Below the pieces are notes generated by a model. It was not told where the DNA came from and ran no database searches. It was given only the letters and a program-made list of their open reading frames with translations. DNA of 64,000 nucleotides from Karstenula rhodostoma CBS 690.94 (Eukaryota; Ascomycota; Dothideomycetes; Pleosporales; Didymosphaeriaceae): the NCBI GenBank assembly GCA_010093485.1, contig MU001498.1, forward strand, positions 301,697-365,696, written 5' to 3'. The position numbers and the translations under genes are program-made. This document shows, one piece after another, positions 47,734-61,342 of this stretch; positions within the stretch are counted from its first letter, which is position 1, and every line of letters starts with the position of its first letter.

Positions 47734-50700
47734 TATTATAACTAGCTTAGTAATATATATAATAAAGTATAGTAAGTAAGTTACTCTAGTAATATATAGC
47801 GCGTAGATATATAGTAACTATTTATTATATATAAATATATCTACTATCTACTATAATCTATAATTACTATACTTAATTAAGACTATTACTTTTTTTCTCT
47901 CTATTTATAATAATCTATATCTTCTCTACTACTTTATAATTACCTTAATAAATTATAACTATAATACCTATACTTATAATACTAATAAGTATTACCTTAC
48001 TAGACTTAGCCTATATTAGTATATTTTATAATCTTATTATAAAGTATAATAGCGAGATAACCCTTAATATACTTACTAGAGTTTTTAACTATAATATATT
48101 TATATTTAACCCTATATTTATTATAATTAGGGAGATAATAGGCTTATACCTAGATATACTCTCCTATTTAAAGGGCTTAGATAAATTAGTAGCTATTATA
48201 GTAGTAAAGAGTAAAGTATATAATAAAATAGAATAGATAGAAAAGGGTATTATCCTATAAGAGTTAGGGATTCTACTAAAAGTTTTTAACTATCTATAGT
48301 AAGTAGTTCTTTTAAGGTAATAAGAGGATTAGGCCTATAAAGACTTTATAATAATACTAAAATATACTTACCTACTACCTTAAAAGTAATTAATAATTAA
48401 TAGTATATATAGAACTAAAGAGTATATATCTAAATACTAGTATATAAAGAAGAATATATAAGTATTACTTAGAGAAAACTAGCTCTTTTAATTTAATAAA
48501 ATTCTTATTATAGTATATAATAGCTATAGCTAATAGCTTACTAATCCTATTATCTAGCTATATACTAGAAATCTAATTTAGTCTATAGATAATATAAAGC
48601 TTATTCTCTATAAAAAAGATTAAATTAATAGATTTACTTATAAAAGTATAGAGTATAGTATACTCTAAATTAAGATATAGAAAGTAATAGAGATATATAG
48701 TTATAAGCTATTTAATAAAGTAGTAGAATTAAGATAATAGTTCTAGAGTATAGTAGAGGATATTTTTATTCTACTAGAAATATAGAGCTTTATTACTAAC
48801 TAAGCTTATATACTAAAGGAACTTAGTTAGGCTATATAGCTAGTTATAGTAGTTAATAAGAATAAAAATATATATAGTATACTTCCTATATTTATATATA
48901 CTATAGTATACTAATAATTATCTTAAATATAGTAATTATATAATATATACGTTAGATTAGAAAGGCTATCTAGACTAGTAATATAAATAATATAATAATA
49001 TTAAAATAGGGATACTAATATATAAAAGGCTAATAATAAGAATATAAAATTCTACTTCTTACTATAATTTATAGTATAGAGCCTTTATACTATATACCCT
49101 TTTATAGTAAAAATATATAAAAAACTACTACCTTTATACTCTCTTAATAGACGAAGTACTACTATATATATATCTAGTATAAGTATATAGATATACTAGA
49201 TATTATAATAACTAGTACTAAAGAATTAATCTTATAAAATATAGTAATTTATTATAGTATTTAATAAGAGAACCTTATAAATAAAGTATAGCCTAGTAGT
49301 ATAAAGATAATTATAAAATAGAATAGAAATATTAGGAGTTATAGTAATTTATTATACTACTTAGTAGTTAAACCTAGTATAGATAGTATAGTATAGGAAT
49401 ATAAATATACCTATAGTATAAATAGAGAGGAATATAAGTAGGGGTAATTTAGTAATAATATAGAATTATACTATATAATAAAGTAATTTATAGTAAAAGT
49501 AGTAATAGTAAATAGCGGTATTATTTATTAGCTAGAGAGGGTAACTATACTAGTTTAAAATAGGTTAGATTACTAAGCTAAAGTTATATAATAACTAATA
49601 TAGAGTAATAATAATAAACTAAACCTTCTCTTTTATATTAAGTAATTCTATAATATAGGATAATAATAATAAACTAATATTCCTCTTTTATACTATATAA
49701 TCTTTATAATACTATTTATTTTTAATATATTATATATATATCTATAGCTATAGTAAAGTAAAAGTAGGTTATAGTAGTCTAGTTTAAAGGTATAATAGAA
49801 TAGTATAAGTAGATAGTAATAAACTACTAATAATAGATATTTAAGGGTATTATAATAGTTAGGCTTTAACTATAAGGATTATAGGTTAGTATATAGGGTA
49901 AAATAGTATAGTATACCCTCTATAAGGCCTATAAGGATCTAATATTATTTAGTTATACCCCTTAAATAGATATTTATAAAATAGTATATAATAAGATACT
50001 TAGTAAACTATAAATAGATAAGTAGTTTAAGGTCTTTTAGAACTACCCTTATTTAGTATTTTAGGATAAGGAGAAGGTAAAGATTTAGTATAATAGAGTT
50101 ATACTTAGAATTTAAATAGTAGTATTATAGGTAATAAAAAGCGAGTAGAAAGCCCTAATAATAGGTATAGTAAGTAAAGGAAAATTTAAAAACCTAAATA
50201 TATTAATTCTACTATAAACTTTAAAGTATATAGAATTAGTTAGTTTTACTATAAGTACTAGTATAACTAGTATAACTATACTTTATATACTCTATCTTAA
50301 TACTAATTTAATAACTTATATTAAGAATAACTAGCGCTCTTTTAATATAAATAGACTAAATTTCTAGGTATATAATAAGAGTATAAAAGTCTTTTCTATT
50401 TAATTTTTATTATTTATCTAATCTAACTATATTTCTATAATAATTAGCTAAGAAAATAGAGAGGTTAGGTTAACCTTAGTTATACTTAATATATTAAAGG
50501 ATATTACTAGTAAGAATCTTAGTATACTAGATTTAAAAATAGTATAGTTTAATTTATAGTTACCTAGTACTATAATACTAAAAAAGATTAGGACTACTAC
50601 TATACTATAGACTAAGGTATAGTAATAAGTAGTAGATAGGGTATTAGAATAGGATATTATAGTTACTTCCTTAAATATTATACTAGAGGGTATATATATT

Positions 50701-53700
50701 CTTACCCTACTTCTTTATAATATTATACTAATAAATCTACTAAATAAGACTCTTATTAAACTATATAGTAGACTCTAATAATAAGGTATTAGGAATAAAA
50801 TAGTTTATAGCTAGTATAATAATACTAATAGTTAAAAGAGTAATAGTTATATATAGCTAGTATAAAAAGATAAGAACCTAGTATCTATAAATAGAAATTT
50901 AGTATAAATTATAGTAAACTAATATCTAATAGCCTCTAGCCTATTAGTATAAAGGATATTATCTAGTCTACCCTCTACTACTATTAATTTCTTAAATACT
51001 AAGTAAAGGTAATAAGGACTATTTAAAGATTTAGATAGTAATAATAAGTTATTAATTTTATACCTTTTTATACTAGCTCGCGACTTATTAGTATATTTAT
51101 AAGCCTCTAGTAATAGCTTAATAAGTATATATTATTTATCTCTATAAAAATTACTATTACTATATATAATAATACTATATAACCTATTATTAGTAGATAT
51201 AAATAAAGTAAAGGTACTTATAATAGTAAATAGGATAGACCTATTTACTAGTAGTAAGGCCCTAAATATAGAATTTAGATAAACTTTAATATAGGAATAG
51301 TTAGAGGAGCTTAAATATATATTATAGTAAGTTACTATAAATTCTTATCTAGATAGAATAATACTAATAACTATATATAGGGTAAATACTACTATTAATA
51401 CTAAACTTAGCTAGGTATATACCTAGATAACCCCTAAGTTATACCTTAAGATAGCTAAAATATTTATACTTAATAAGAATATCTTAATAATATTATATAA
51501 ATAAATTCTATTCCTATCTATATAGGGCCTTATATCTAAAATAGGAATATTCGCCTATTAATAGATAGTACTAACTAAAATAGTTATATAAAGTAAAATA
51601 TTTAGAGGTAGTAGTAATAGATTTAGACCTAGTATAGAAAAGTTATACCTATATCTAGTAAAGTTTATTATAAAGTACTAGATTACTTAATAGAATATAA
51701 GTATCTAGTAGTATTAAAGTAGTTATCTAGTAAAGACTTATTTATAAAAAGGCTAGAATAGTCCTTATCTAAGCTAGAATATATATTTATTCCCTTATTT
51801 ATACTTAATATAGTCTTAAATATATATATATAAGATATTAATAAAATATAGTTAGCTTTTTATAGTTATAAATACTAGTAGTAATTAGGTAAATATTATA
51901 TTAAGTTTACTATACTAGACCCCTATAGTAGGGTATAAGGTACTACTATTCTATTTTATAATTAAATATAAACTAATAAGATATATTATATATAACTAAC
52001 TTAAAATATACTACTAGTAGAAGGTATAATAGGATAAAGAGAATATAGAATATAAATAGCTATAATAATATAATTTACTTAAAGGCTTTATACTACTAGC
52101 CCTATAAGAACTAATAGATATTACCCTATTCTCTAAACTTTCTAAAGATAAGCTAGCTATTATATATATAAAGCTATAGTATAGTAATATTATTATTAGT
52201 AAAAATAATAGTAAGAGTCTAAGTTAGGTATATAACCTTAAAGAGTTTAAAGAAAGGGTTATAGTATAATATAAAATAAGCACTCCTATACTATATAGCC
52301 TAAATCTAGTAAATATACTAGAAGATATAATATTCTAGGGGTTAAGTATAGAGGTAGGGGTATTCTATACTTTACTTATACTATAAATTATATACTAATA
52401 GATTAAGAAGACTAAGGCTATAATAACTAAAAATAAGAAGAATATAGAGTTAAGTAAAGCCCTAATTAATATTAGAGATATTATATAGAATAAAGATTAT
52501 AATATCTATTCTATAAAGTTTTAAATATTTAAGTCTCTAAGTAGGCTCTAGTATATAAAAGTAGCTTAAGATAATTTTAGCCCTATAGTTTATTAAATTA
52601 TATTAGAAACCCTATATAAAAATAGACCTAGAATACTTATAAACTACTTCTCCTATTTTATAGTATAGGAGTTCTAGTAATCTAAGTATAAGAGTAGCTT
52701 TCTAAATAAAATATATAGGGTAAAGTATAATACTATTCTCTAGTACCTCTTATATAAATATAGTTTAGCTAAATAAAGTATTATTAATAATTAGTAAGTC
52801 TAAGGGGTAAAGTTACTACTATATCCTTATAAAAGGCTAACTAGAATCTTTAATATAATCTAAAAGGGGAATACCTAAGTAGGTTATAATATAAAGAAGG
52901 TAGGCTAAAAATATAATATATTCTAAGATACTAAGTTTATTAATTATAGTAAGACTATAGTATATATTATATAGACTCTACTTATTAAGTATAATAAGTA
53001 TATACTAAGACTTAATAAGAAGCCTCTACTATAGATAGCCTAAATAGAACTTATCTAGTAGGATATTACTATTTAATATAATAAGGTAAGTAGAGTAGTC
53101 CTCTAAGATACTATTTAAATAGTATAGAAGAAAAAAGAGAGTGCTATAACTAGTAAAAGTAAAACTATTAATATTAGTATACTTAAATTATACTATAACC
53201 TCTATATTATAAGTACTTTACTATTACTAGTATAGTTCTATAAAATATATAGTATTAATACTTATACTAATAAACTCTACTTAATCTATAATAATCTTAA
53301 AAACTCTATACTCTTTATATACTTTAATAAAGTAATAAAGGGTAATATAAAATAGATTAAAATTAGAAAATATATCCTTAAAGTAGAGAATATAAGGAAG
53401 AGTAAAAATTTAGATCTTAGCCCTAATAGGAAGCTCTACTAAAATAAAATACTACTTAGTACTAAAATACCTATTATAGCCCTTCTCTACACTATTATAA
53501 GTATACTATATATTACTATAAGTTACTATACTAATAATAATAGAGTATCTAAAAGCTACTATATAATTAAGTAAATATAACTATTAAACCTTAATCTATA
53601 AATAATACTATAGAGATAAAACTTAAAATCTCTCTAATTTATAATAGCCTTATATTTCTAGAGTAGTAGGTTATAGTTAATATATTTAATAATATTAATA

Positions 53701-54290
53701 GTCTATTAAGGGTTATTATAGCTAATATACCCTTATATACTAAGGGGGTTAATCTAATAGGAGTAAATATAGTAATTCTTAACTTATTATTACTAAAAAT
53801 TAAGATATATAAATAGTTTATTTAAAGACCTATATATATAGGATAGAAAGAGTTAAAGGTATATATAATACTATTCTATAATATATATAGTTAGGTAGAT
53901 ATATATATAATAGAGTGTAAAATATTTTTAGAGAAGATAAATAAGGTAATTATAAAGAATACTAAAGGTATAAATATTTATAAGGAAAATAGTACTATAG
54001 TAATTAATTAAAGTAGTAAAGGATAGTATTATAATAAGGTATAAGGTAAAGAGAATATAATATAGTAGTTAGTATAAGTAGTAATAAAAGTTAGCTTAAA
54101 GTAGACCTATATATAATATCTAGACTGAAATATATATAGTAAACTATAGTAATTTAGCCTAATATTAAAATAAAGAAGTAATAATACCTAAATATAATAA
54201 TAAAATATATTAGTAGAGGATAATTAACTAGAGGGTAGTAGATATAATATTACTTCTAGTAGTTATAGAGAATTATACTAAATTATTATA
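47734..54290. mobile_element. RIP-degenerate repeat unit, copy 1 (~6.6 kb)
   Basis: Starts at tattataactagcttag and ends at aattatactaaattattata, both shared with copy 2. Many long blocks match copy 2 in order and orientation, for example the one starting actataatttatagtataga at 49,061. The length, direct orientation and lack of recognisable long terminal repeats would suit a Tad-type LINE or an LTR element with unrecognised ends. No reading frame survives, so the class is unresolved. Confidence 0.75.
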
Positions 54291-54611
54291 TATAATATAT
54301 AGGTTTTCTTATATATATTTTAACTATATTCTAATAGCTATATATAATAAAGATAACCTTATACTAGCTCTAAAAAGTATAAAAGCCCTTAATTAACTAA
54401 AGGTATAATTTCTTAGCTATTTAGCCCTTATATTTAGCTATAGCACTTAGAATTCTTTAATAATTATAATAATATAGGAAAATTCCTAAAACTTAAAAGT
54501 TATTATTAGGCTCTTATAAATAAGTAGTATAGGTAAGAGCGCTAATCTAGAAAATACTAGAGCTAAGTTTAACTATATCTTTATAAAGATCTATAATTCT
54601 TTTTACTAATT
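54291..54611. other. Spacer between the two repeat copies
   Basis: About 320 AT-rich bases with no counterpart beyond either copy end. RIP-mutated like the rest. Confidence 0.5.
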
Positions 54612-57600
54612 TATTATAACTAGCTTAGTAGGATATATAATAAAGTATAGTAAATAAACTATTTTAGTAATATATAGTATATAGGTATATAATAACTATT
54701 AATTATATATAAATATATCTACTACCTACTATAATTTATAGTTACTATACTTAAATAAAACTATTATTTTTTTCCTTTCTACTTATAATAACCTATACCT
54801 TCTCTACTACTTTATAATTACTTTAATAAATCGCGATTATAGTATCTATACTTATAATACTAAATAATATTAGTCTACTAGATCTAGACCTAGTCTATAT
54901 CTATATATTTTATAATCTTATTATAGAGTATAGTAGTAAGGTAACCTTTAATATACTTACTAGAGTTCTTAACTATAATATATCTATATTTAACCCTATA
55001 TTTACTATAATTATAGAGATAATAGGCTCGGCCCTAGATATACTTTTTTACTTAAAGAGCTTAGATAAACTAGTAGCTATTATAGTAGTAAAGTATAAGG
55101 TATATAATAATATAGAATATATAGAAGAGGTTATTCTTCTATAATAATATAGAATTATATTAGAAGTTTTTAACTATCTATAGTAGGTAGTCCTTTTAAA
55201 TAAATAAGAGTATTAGGCTTATAGAGACCTTATAATAATACTAAAATATACTTACCTATTACCTCTAAAGTAATTAGTAACTAATAGTACGCGTAGAATA
55301 AAAGTATATTTACCTAATTACTAGTATATAAAGAAAGATATATAAGTATAGCTTAAAGAGAACTAGCCTTTTTAATTTAATAAAATTCTTTTTATAGTAT
55401 ATAATAGCTATAGCTAATAGTTTACTAACCCTATTATTTAACTATATACTAGAAATCTAATTTAGTCCCTAGATAATAAGAAATTTATTCTCTATAAGAA
55501 AAATTAAGTTAGTAGATTTACTTTTAAGGGTATAGAATATAGTATACTCTAGGTTAAAATATAGAAGGTAATTAAGATATATAGCTATAAGCTATTTAAT
55601 AGAGTAGTATAATTAGGATAGTAGTTCTAGAGTATAGTAGAAGATATATTTATTCTACTAAAAATATAGAACCTTATTACTAACTAGGCTAGTATACTAG
55701 AGGAGCTTAGTTAGGCTATATAGTTAGTTATAGTAGTTAATAAGGATAAAAATATAGATAGTTAGTAATATCTAGATAAGGATACTAATATATAAAAGGA
55801 TAATAATAAAAATATAAAGTTCTACTTTTTACTATAATTTATAGTATAGAGCCTTTATACTATATACCCTTATATAGTAATAGTATATAAAAGACTATAG
55901 CCTTTATACTCTTTTAATAGATAAAGTACTACTATATATATATCTAGTATAAGTAGGTAAATATACTAGATATTATAATAGATTATACTAAAGAATTAAC
56001 TTTATAAAATATAGTAGTTTATTATAGCTTTTAGTAAAAGAATCTTATAGGTAAAGTATAGCCTAGTAGTATAAAGATAACTATAAAATAGAATATAAAT
56101 ATTATAGGTTATAGTAATTTATTATATTATTTAGTAGTTAAACCTAGTATAGATAGTATAGGATAGGAATATAAATATATATATAGTATAAATAAAGAGG
56201 AATATAAGTAAGAGCTATTTAGTAAAGATATAGAATTATACTATATAATAAAGTAATTTATAGTAAAATAGTATAAAATATACTAGGTATTATCTATTAG
56301 CTAGGGAGGGTAACTATACTAGTTTAAAATAGGTTAGGCTACTAAGCTAAGCTCGTGTAATAAATAAGATAGGGTAATAATAATAAAAAACTAATACTCC
56401 TCTTTTATACTATATAATCTTTATAATACTACTAATTTTTAATATACTATATAGGTATTTATAACTATAGTAAAGTAAAAACTAATTATAGTAGTCTAGA
56501 TTAAAAATATAGTAGAGTAGTATAAGTAGATAGTAGTAAACTACCTATAATAAATACCTAAGAGTATTATAAAGAGTAGGCTTTAATTATAAAAATAATA
56601 GGTTAGTATATAGGGTAAAATAGTATAGTATACCCTCTATAAGATCTATAAAAATCTAATATTATTTAGTTATACCCCTTAAATAGATACTTATAGGATA
56701 GTATATAATAAAATACTTATTAAACTATAGATAAATAAGTAGTTTAAGGTCTTCTAGAACTACCCTTATTTAGTACTTTAGGATAAGGAGAAGGTAAAGG
56801 TTTAGTATAATAGAGCTATACTTAGGATCTAAATAGTAGTAGTATAGGGTTTAAAGAATATATATAAAGACTTAATAATAAGTATAGTAAATAGAGAAAG
56901 AATTTAAAGTTAGAGTATATTAACCTTACTATAAAATATATAGTAGAGAAAATTAGTTAGTTCCTCTATAAGTACTAGTATAACTAGTATAACTAAATTT
57001 TATATACTCTATATTAATACTAGTTTACTAACTTATATTTAGAATATCTAGTATACTTTTAGTAAGAATAAACTAAGCTTCTAGGTATATAGTAAGAGGT
57101 TAAGAGTTTTCTTTATTTAGTTTTTATCTTTTATCTAATATAACTATATTTCTATAATAACTAGCTAAGAAGATAGAGAGGTTAGGTTAACCTTAGTTAT
57201 ACTTAATATATTTAAGGATATTACCTATATAAACCTTATTATATTAGGTCTAAAAATAGTATAATTTAATATATAATTACCTAATACTCTAAGACTAAGG
57301 AAGATTAAAACTACTACTATACTATAGACTAAGATATAATAACTACTAGCTAATAGAATATTAGAATAAAATATTATAGTAGTTTCCCTAAATATTATAC
57401 TAGAGGGTATATATATTCTTACCCTACTTCTATATAATATTATACTAATAAATCTATTAGATAAGACTTTTATTAAACTATATAGTAAAATCTAAATATA
57501 AGGTATTAGAAATAATATAGACCCTACTAATAAAGCTATTAGTAACTATTATAATAAGGCTAGTACTTAAGAGAGTAATAGTAGTATATAGCTAGAGTAA

Positions 57601-60600
57601 AAAGGTAAGAGCTTAGTATTAATAAATAGAAATTTAGTATAAATTATAATAAATTAATATCTAATAGCCCTAGCCTATTAGTATAAAGGATATTATCTAG
57701 TCTACCCTCTACTACTATTAATTTCTTAGATACTAAGTAAAGGTAATAAGAACTATCTAAAGATTTATATAGTAATAATAAGTTATTAAGCTTATACTCT
57801 AATATACTAGTTTATAACTTAAGGATAGGTTCGCGAACCCTTAGTAATTATATAATAAGTATAAGCTATTTATTTCTATAAATATTACTATTACTATATA
57901 TAACTTTACTATATAATCTAATACTAGTAGATATAGATAGAGTAAAAGTAGTTATAAAGGTAGATAGGGTAAATCTATTTACTAATAGTAAAGTCTAGAA
58001 TATAAAATTTAAATAGAGTTTAATATAAAAATAGTTAAAGGAACTTAGATATATATTATAGTAAGTTACTATAAATTTATACCCTACTAGAATTATACTA
58101 ATAACTATATATAGGGTAAATACTATTATTAATACTAAACTTAGCTAGATATATATTTAAATAACTATAGAGTTATATCTTATAATAGCTAATATATTTA
58201 TACTTAATAAAGATATACTTATAATATTCTATAAATTAATTTTATTCCCCTTAATATAGGGCCTTATATCTAGAGTAGGAATATCTACCTACTAATAAAT
58301 AGTATTAGCTAAAATAGTTATTTAAATATTTAGAAGTAGTAGTAATAGATCTAGACCTAGTATAGGGAAATTATATTTATACTTTTTAAATTTTATTATA
58401 AAATACTAGATTACTTAATAATACCTTAGTATTTAGTAATATTAATAGGGCCTCCTAGTAAAGTCTTATCTATAAGAAGGCTAGAATAGTATTTATCTAA
58501 GCTAAGATCTATACCTACTCTCTTATTTATACTTATTATATTCTTAGATATATATATATAAAATACTAATAGGATATAGTTAGCTTTTTATAGTTATAAA
58601 TACTAGTAGTAGCTAGATAAATATTATACTAAGTCTACTATACTAGGCCCCTATAGTAGGGTATAAGATACTACTATTCTACTTTATAATTAAATATAAA
58701 CTAATAAGATATATTATATATAATTAATTTAAAATATACTACTAATAAAAGGTATAATAGAATAAAGAGAATATAGAGTATAAATAGCTATAATAATATA
58801 GTTTACTTAAAGGCTTTATATTACTACCCCTATAAGAAGTAGTAAATATTATAGTCTTTTTAGAGCTCTTTAATAATAAGCTCGCTATTATATATATAAA
58901 ACTATAGTATAATAATTTAGCTAGTAGTATAAATAATAGTAAAAGTTTAAAGTAGGTATATAATCTTTATAAGTTTAAGGGAAGATCTATAGTATAATAT
59001 AAAATAAATACTTATATAGAGTATAGCCCCCCCTTAATAAAGATACTAAGTAATATAATATTTTAGAAATTAAGTCTAAAGATATAGATAGTCTATACTT
59101 TACTTATACTATAAATTATATAATAGAGGTTTAAAAAGACTAGGGCTATTATACTTATAGCTAACTACTATATAAACCTAAGTAAGGCCCTAATTAATAT
59201 AAGGGATATTATATAGGATAAAGGCTATAATATCTATTTAATAAAGTCTAAAATATTTAAGGTTCTATATAAACTCTAGTATTAAAAGATAATTTAAGAT
59301 AACTTTAGTCTAGCTATTTATTAGATTATATTAGATACTATATATAAAAATAGTACTAGAATTCTTATAAACTATTTTTCCTACTTTATAGCTTAGAAGT
59401 TCTAGTAATCTAGTAATATAGATAACTTTCTAAATAAAATATATAGGGTAAAGTATATTAGTATTTTCTAATACTTTACCTATAAATATAGTATAGCTAA
59501 GTAAAAGACTATTAGTATTTAGAAGTCTATAGGGTAAAAGGTACTACTATACCCTTATAAAAAGCTACCTATAGTATTTACTATAATTTAAAAAGGTAAT
59601 ATATAAGTAGCTTATAATATAAAGAAAATAAGCTAAATATATAATATATTTTAGAACCTTAAATTTATTAAATATAGTAAAATAATAGCTAATATTATAT
59701 AAACTCTACCTATTAAGTATAATAAGTTTATAAAGAGATTTAATAGAAAGTTTTTACTATAGACTACTAATATTAATTTTATCTAGTAGAATATATCTAT
59801 TAAATATAATATAGTAAGTAGAGAAGTATTTTAAAATATAGTTTAAATAGTATAGAAAGAATAAAAGGACTATATTATAATAAAAGAGAGTAAGATTATT
59901 AATATTAGTATATTAAAGTCCTATTATAACTTCTATATTATAAGTACTTTACTATTACTAGTATAATTCTATAAAGAGTATAATATTAATACCTATACTA
60001 ATAACCTTAACTTAATTTATAAAAATATTTAAGCTTTCCTACTTTTTATATATTTTAATAAAGTAATTAAGGGTAATATAAAATAGGTCTAGATTAGAGA
60101 GTATATTTATAAAGTAGAGAGAACTATAAAAAGCTAATAGTTAGAACTTAGCCTTAATAAGAAGTTCTACTAAAATAAAATATTACTTAGAACTAAAATA
60201 CCTATTATAGCCCTCCTCTATACTATTATAGATATACTATATATTATTATAATTTATTATACTAATAATAGTAGGGTATCTAGAATCTACTATATAATAT
60301 AGTAGATATAACTACTAAACTTTACTTTATAAACTAAGCTATAGATAATAAGATAGATATTATACTTATCTATAATAGTTTTATATTTCTAGAGTAGTAG
60401 ATTATAGTTAATATATTTAATAACTTAGATAGTATACTAAGGATTATTATATCTAATACTAACTTATATACTAAGGGTATTAATCTAGTAGGAGTAAATA
60501 TTATACTTATTAACTTACTACTACTAAAAATTAAAAAGTTTAAATAATTTATTTAGAAACCTATATATATAGGGTAGAAAGAGCTAGAAGTAATTACTTT

Positions 60601-61033
60601 ACTATTTTATAATATAGATAGCTAGGTAAATATATATATAATAAAGTATAAGTAATTTTTAGAGAAAATTAATAAGGTTATTATAAAGAATACTATAGGT
60701 ATAAATATTCTTAAAAAGGATAGTAATATAGTAGCTAGTATAAGTAGTAAAAAATAGTACTAGATTAAAGTATAAGGTAAAGAAATTATAATATAGGTAA
60801 GAATATAAGTACTAGTAATAAAAGTTATCTTAAGATAAAAATATATATTATAAGTAAAATATATATAGTAAACTATAGTAATTTAAACTAATATTAAGAT
60901 AAAGAGCTAATAATATTAGGGTATAGTATTAAGATATACTAGTAGAGGTTAATTACTAACTAGAGGCTATAATAGTAGACTTTATAATCTCTTAGGCTAT
61001 AGTAATTATAGTAAATTATACTAAATTATTATA
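54612..61033. mobile_element. RIP-degenerate repeat unit, copy 2 (~6.4 kb)
   Basis: The second copy in the same orientation. The offset to copy 1 falls from 6,878 at the start to 6,770 near 55,821 and 6,729 near 60,940, so this copy has lost about 150 bases by small deletions. Substitutions between the copies are largely A/G and C/T exchanges, as expected when RIP acts separately on two copies. Confidence 0.75.
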
Positions 61034-61159
61034 AATTTATTTATATATACTTATATATACTTATATATATTTATATAGTTAGTATATAATTATATATAGT
61101 TATATATATTTATATAGTTAGTGTATATTTATATATATTTAATATACCTATATATACCT

Positions 61160-61297
61160 ATATACACCTGCGCACTCTAGATAGTATAGGCACAAATACG
61201 CACGAATGTGCACATCTACGCAGCTCTCCTGAAAAACTTTTCATGATGTGCCTTGGCCTGTAGGACCCCCTATATACACTTAACTGGATTTAGTTGC
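61160..61297. mobile_element. Unmutated right end of the large element
   Basis: From about 61,160 normal base composition returns, with CA, TG and CG dinucleotides present (cacctgcgcactc, gaatgtgcacatctacgcag). The sequence is still inside the element. This is the only substantial piece of the transposon that escaped RIP besides the TIR tips. It has no counterpart at the left end beyond the TIR. Confidence 0.7.
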
Positions 61298-61342
61298 AGG
61301 CCTGCCCGCGATTACTTAGAGGCCTGCCCGCGACGTGGATCC
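61271..61342 (-). repeat. Right terminal inverted repeat
   Basis: The reverse complement of the left TIR. The outer 45 bp, 61,298-61,342, are identical to it. The inner part keeps TGCA and CCA where the left arm has TATA and TTA, so this arm appears to be the unmutated original. Confidence 0.95.

Larger units (their letters stand above)
37988..61342. mobile_element. 23.4-kb TIR-bounded, RIP-saturated composite element
   Basis: Both ends carry a 45-bp perfect terminal inverted repeat, extendable to about 72 bp with mismatches, flanked by a 9-bp direct duplication. Removing the element and one duplication restores an open frame in the host gene, so both ends are exact. The interior is almost pure A+T with stop codons in every frame, so no transposase can be read. 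Long TIRs with a 9-bp duplication fit Mutator-like (MULE) elements best; hAT (8 bp) and other TIR classes are possible. The interior contains two direct ~6.5-kb copies and a palindrome, so the element is composite: a DNA transposon later filled by nested insertions, or one that carried a large load. Confidence 0.85.

Noticed and set aside
38060..61033. CRISPR-like or other regular arrays in the AT-rich block
   Set aside because: Repeated short words there come from two-letter composition (ta/at), with no constant repeat-spacer period; the organism is also a eukaryote.
38033..61160. AT-rich block as a centromere or mitochondrial DNA insertion
   Set aside because: The edges coincide with inverted repeats and a target duplication inside a gene, and the dinucleotide pattern is RIP. 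Mitochondrial DNA would keep open reading frames, tRNAs and CA/TG steps.
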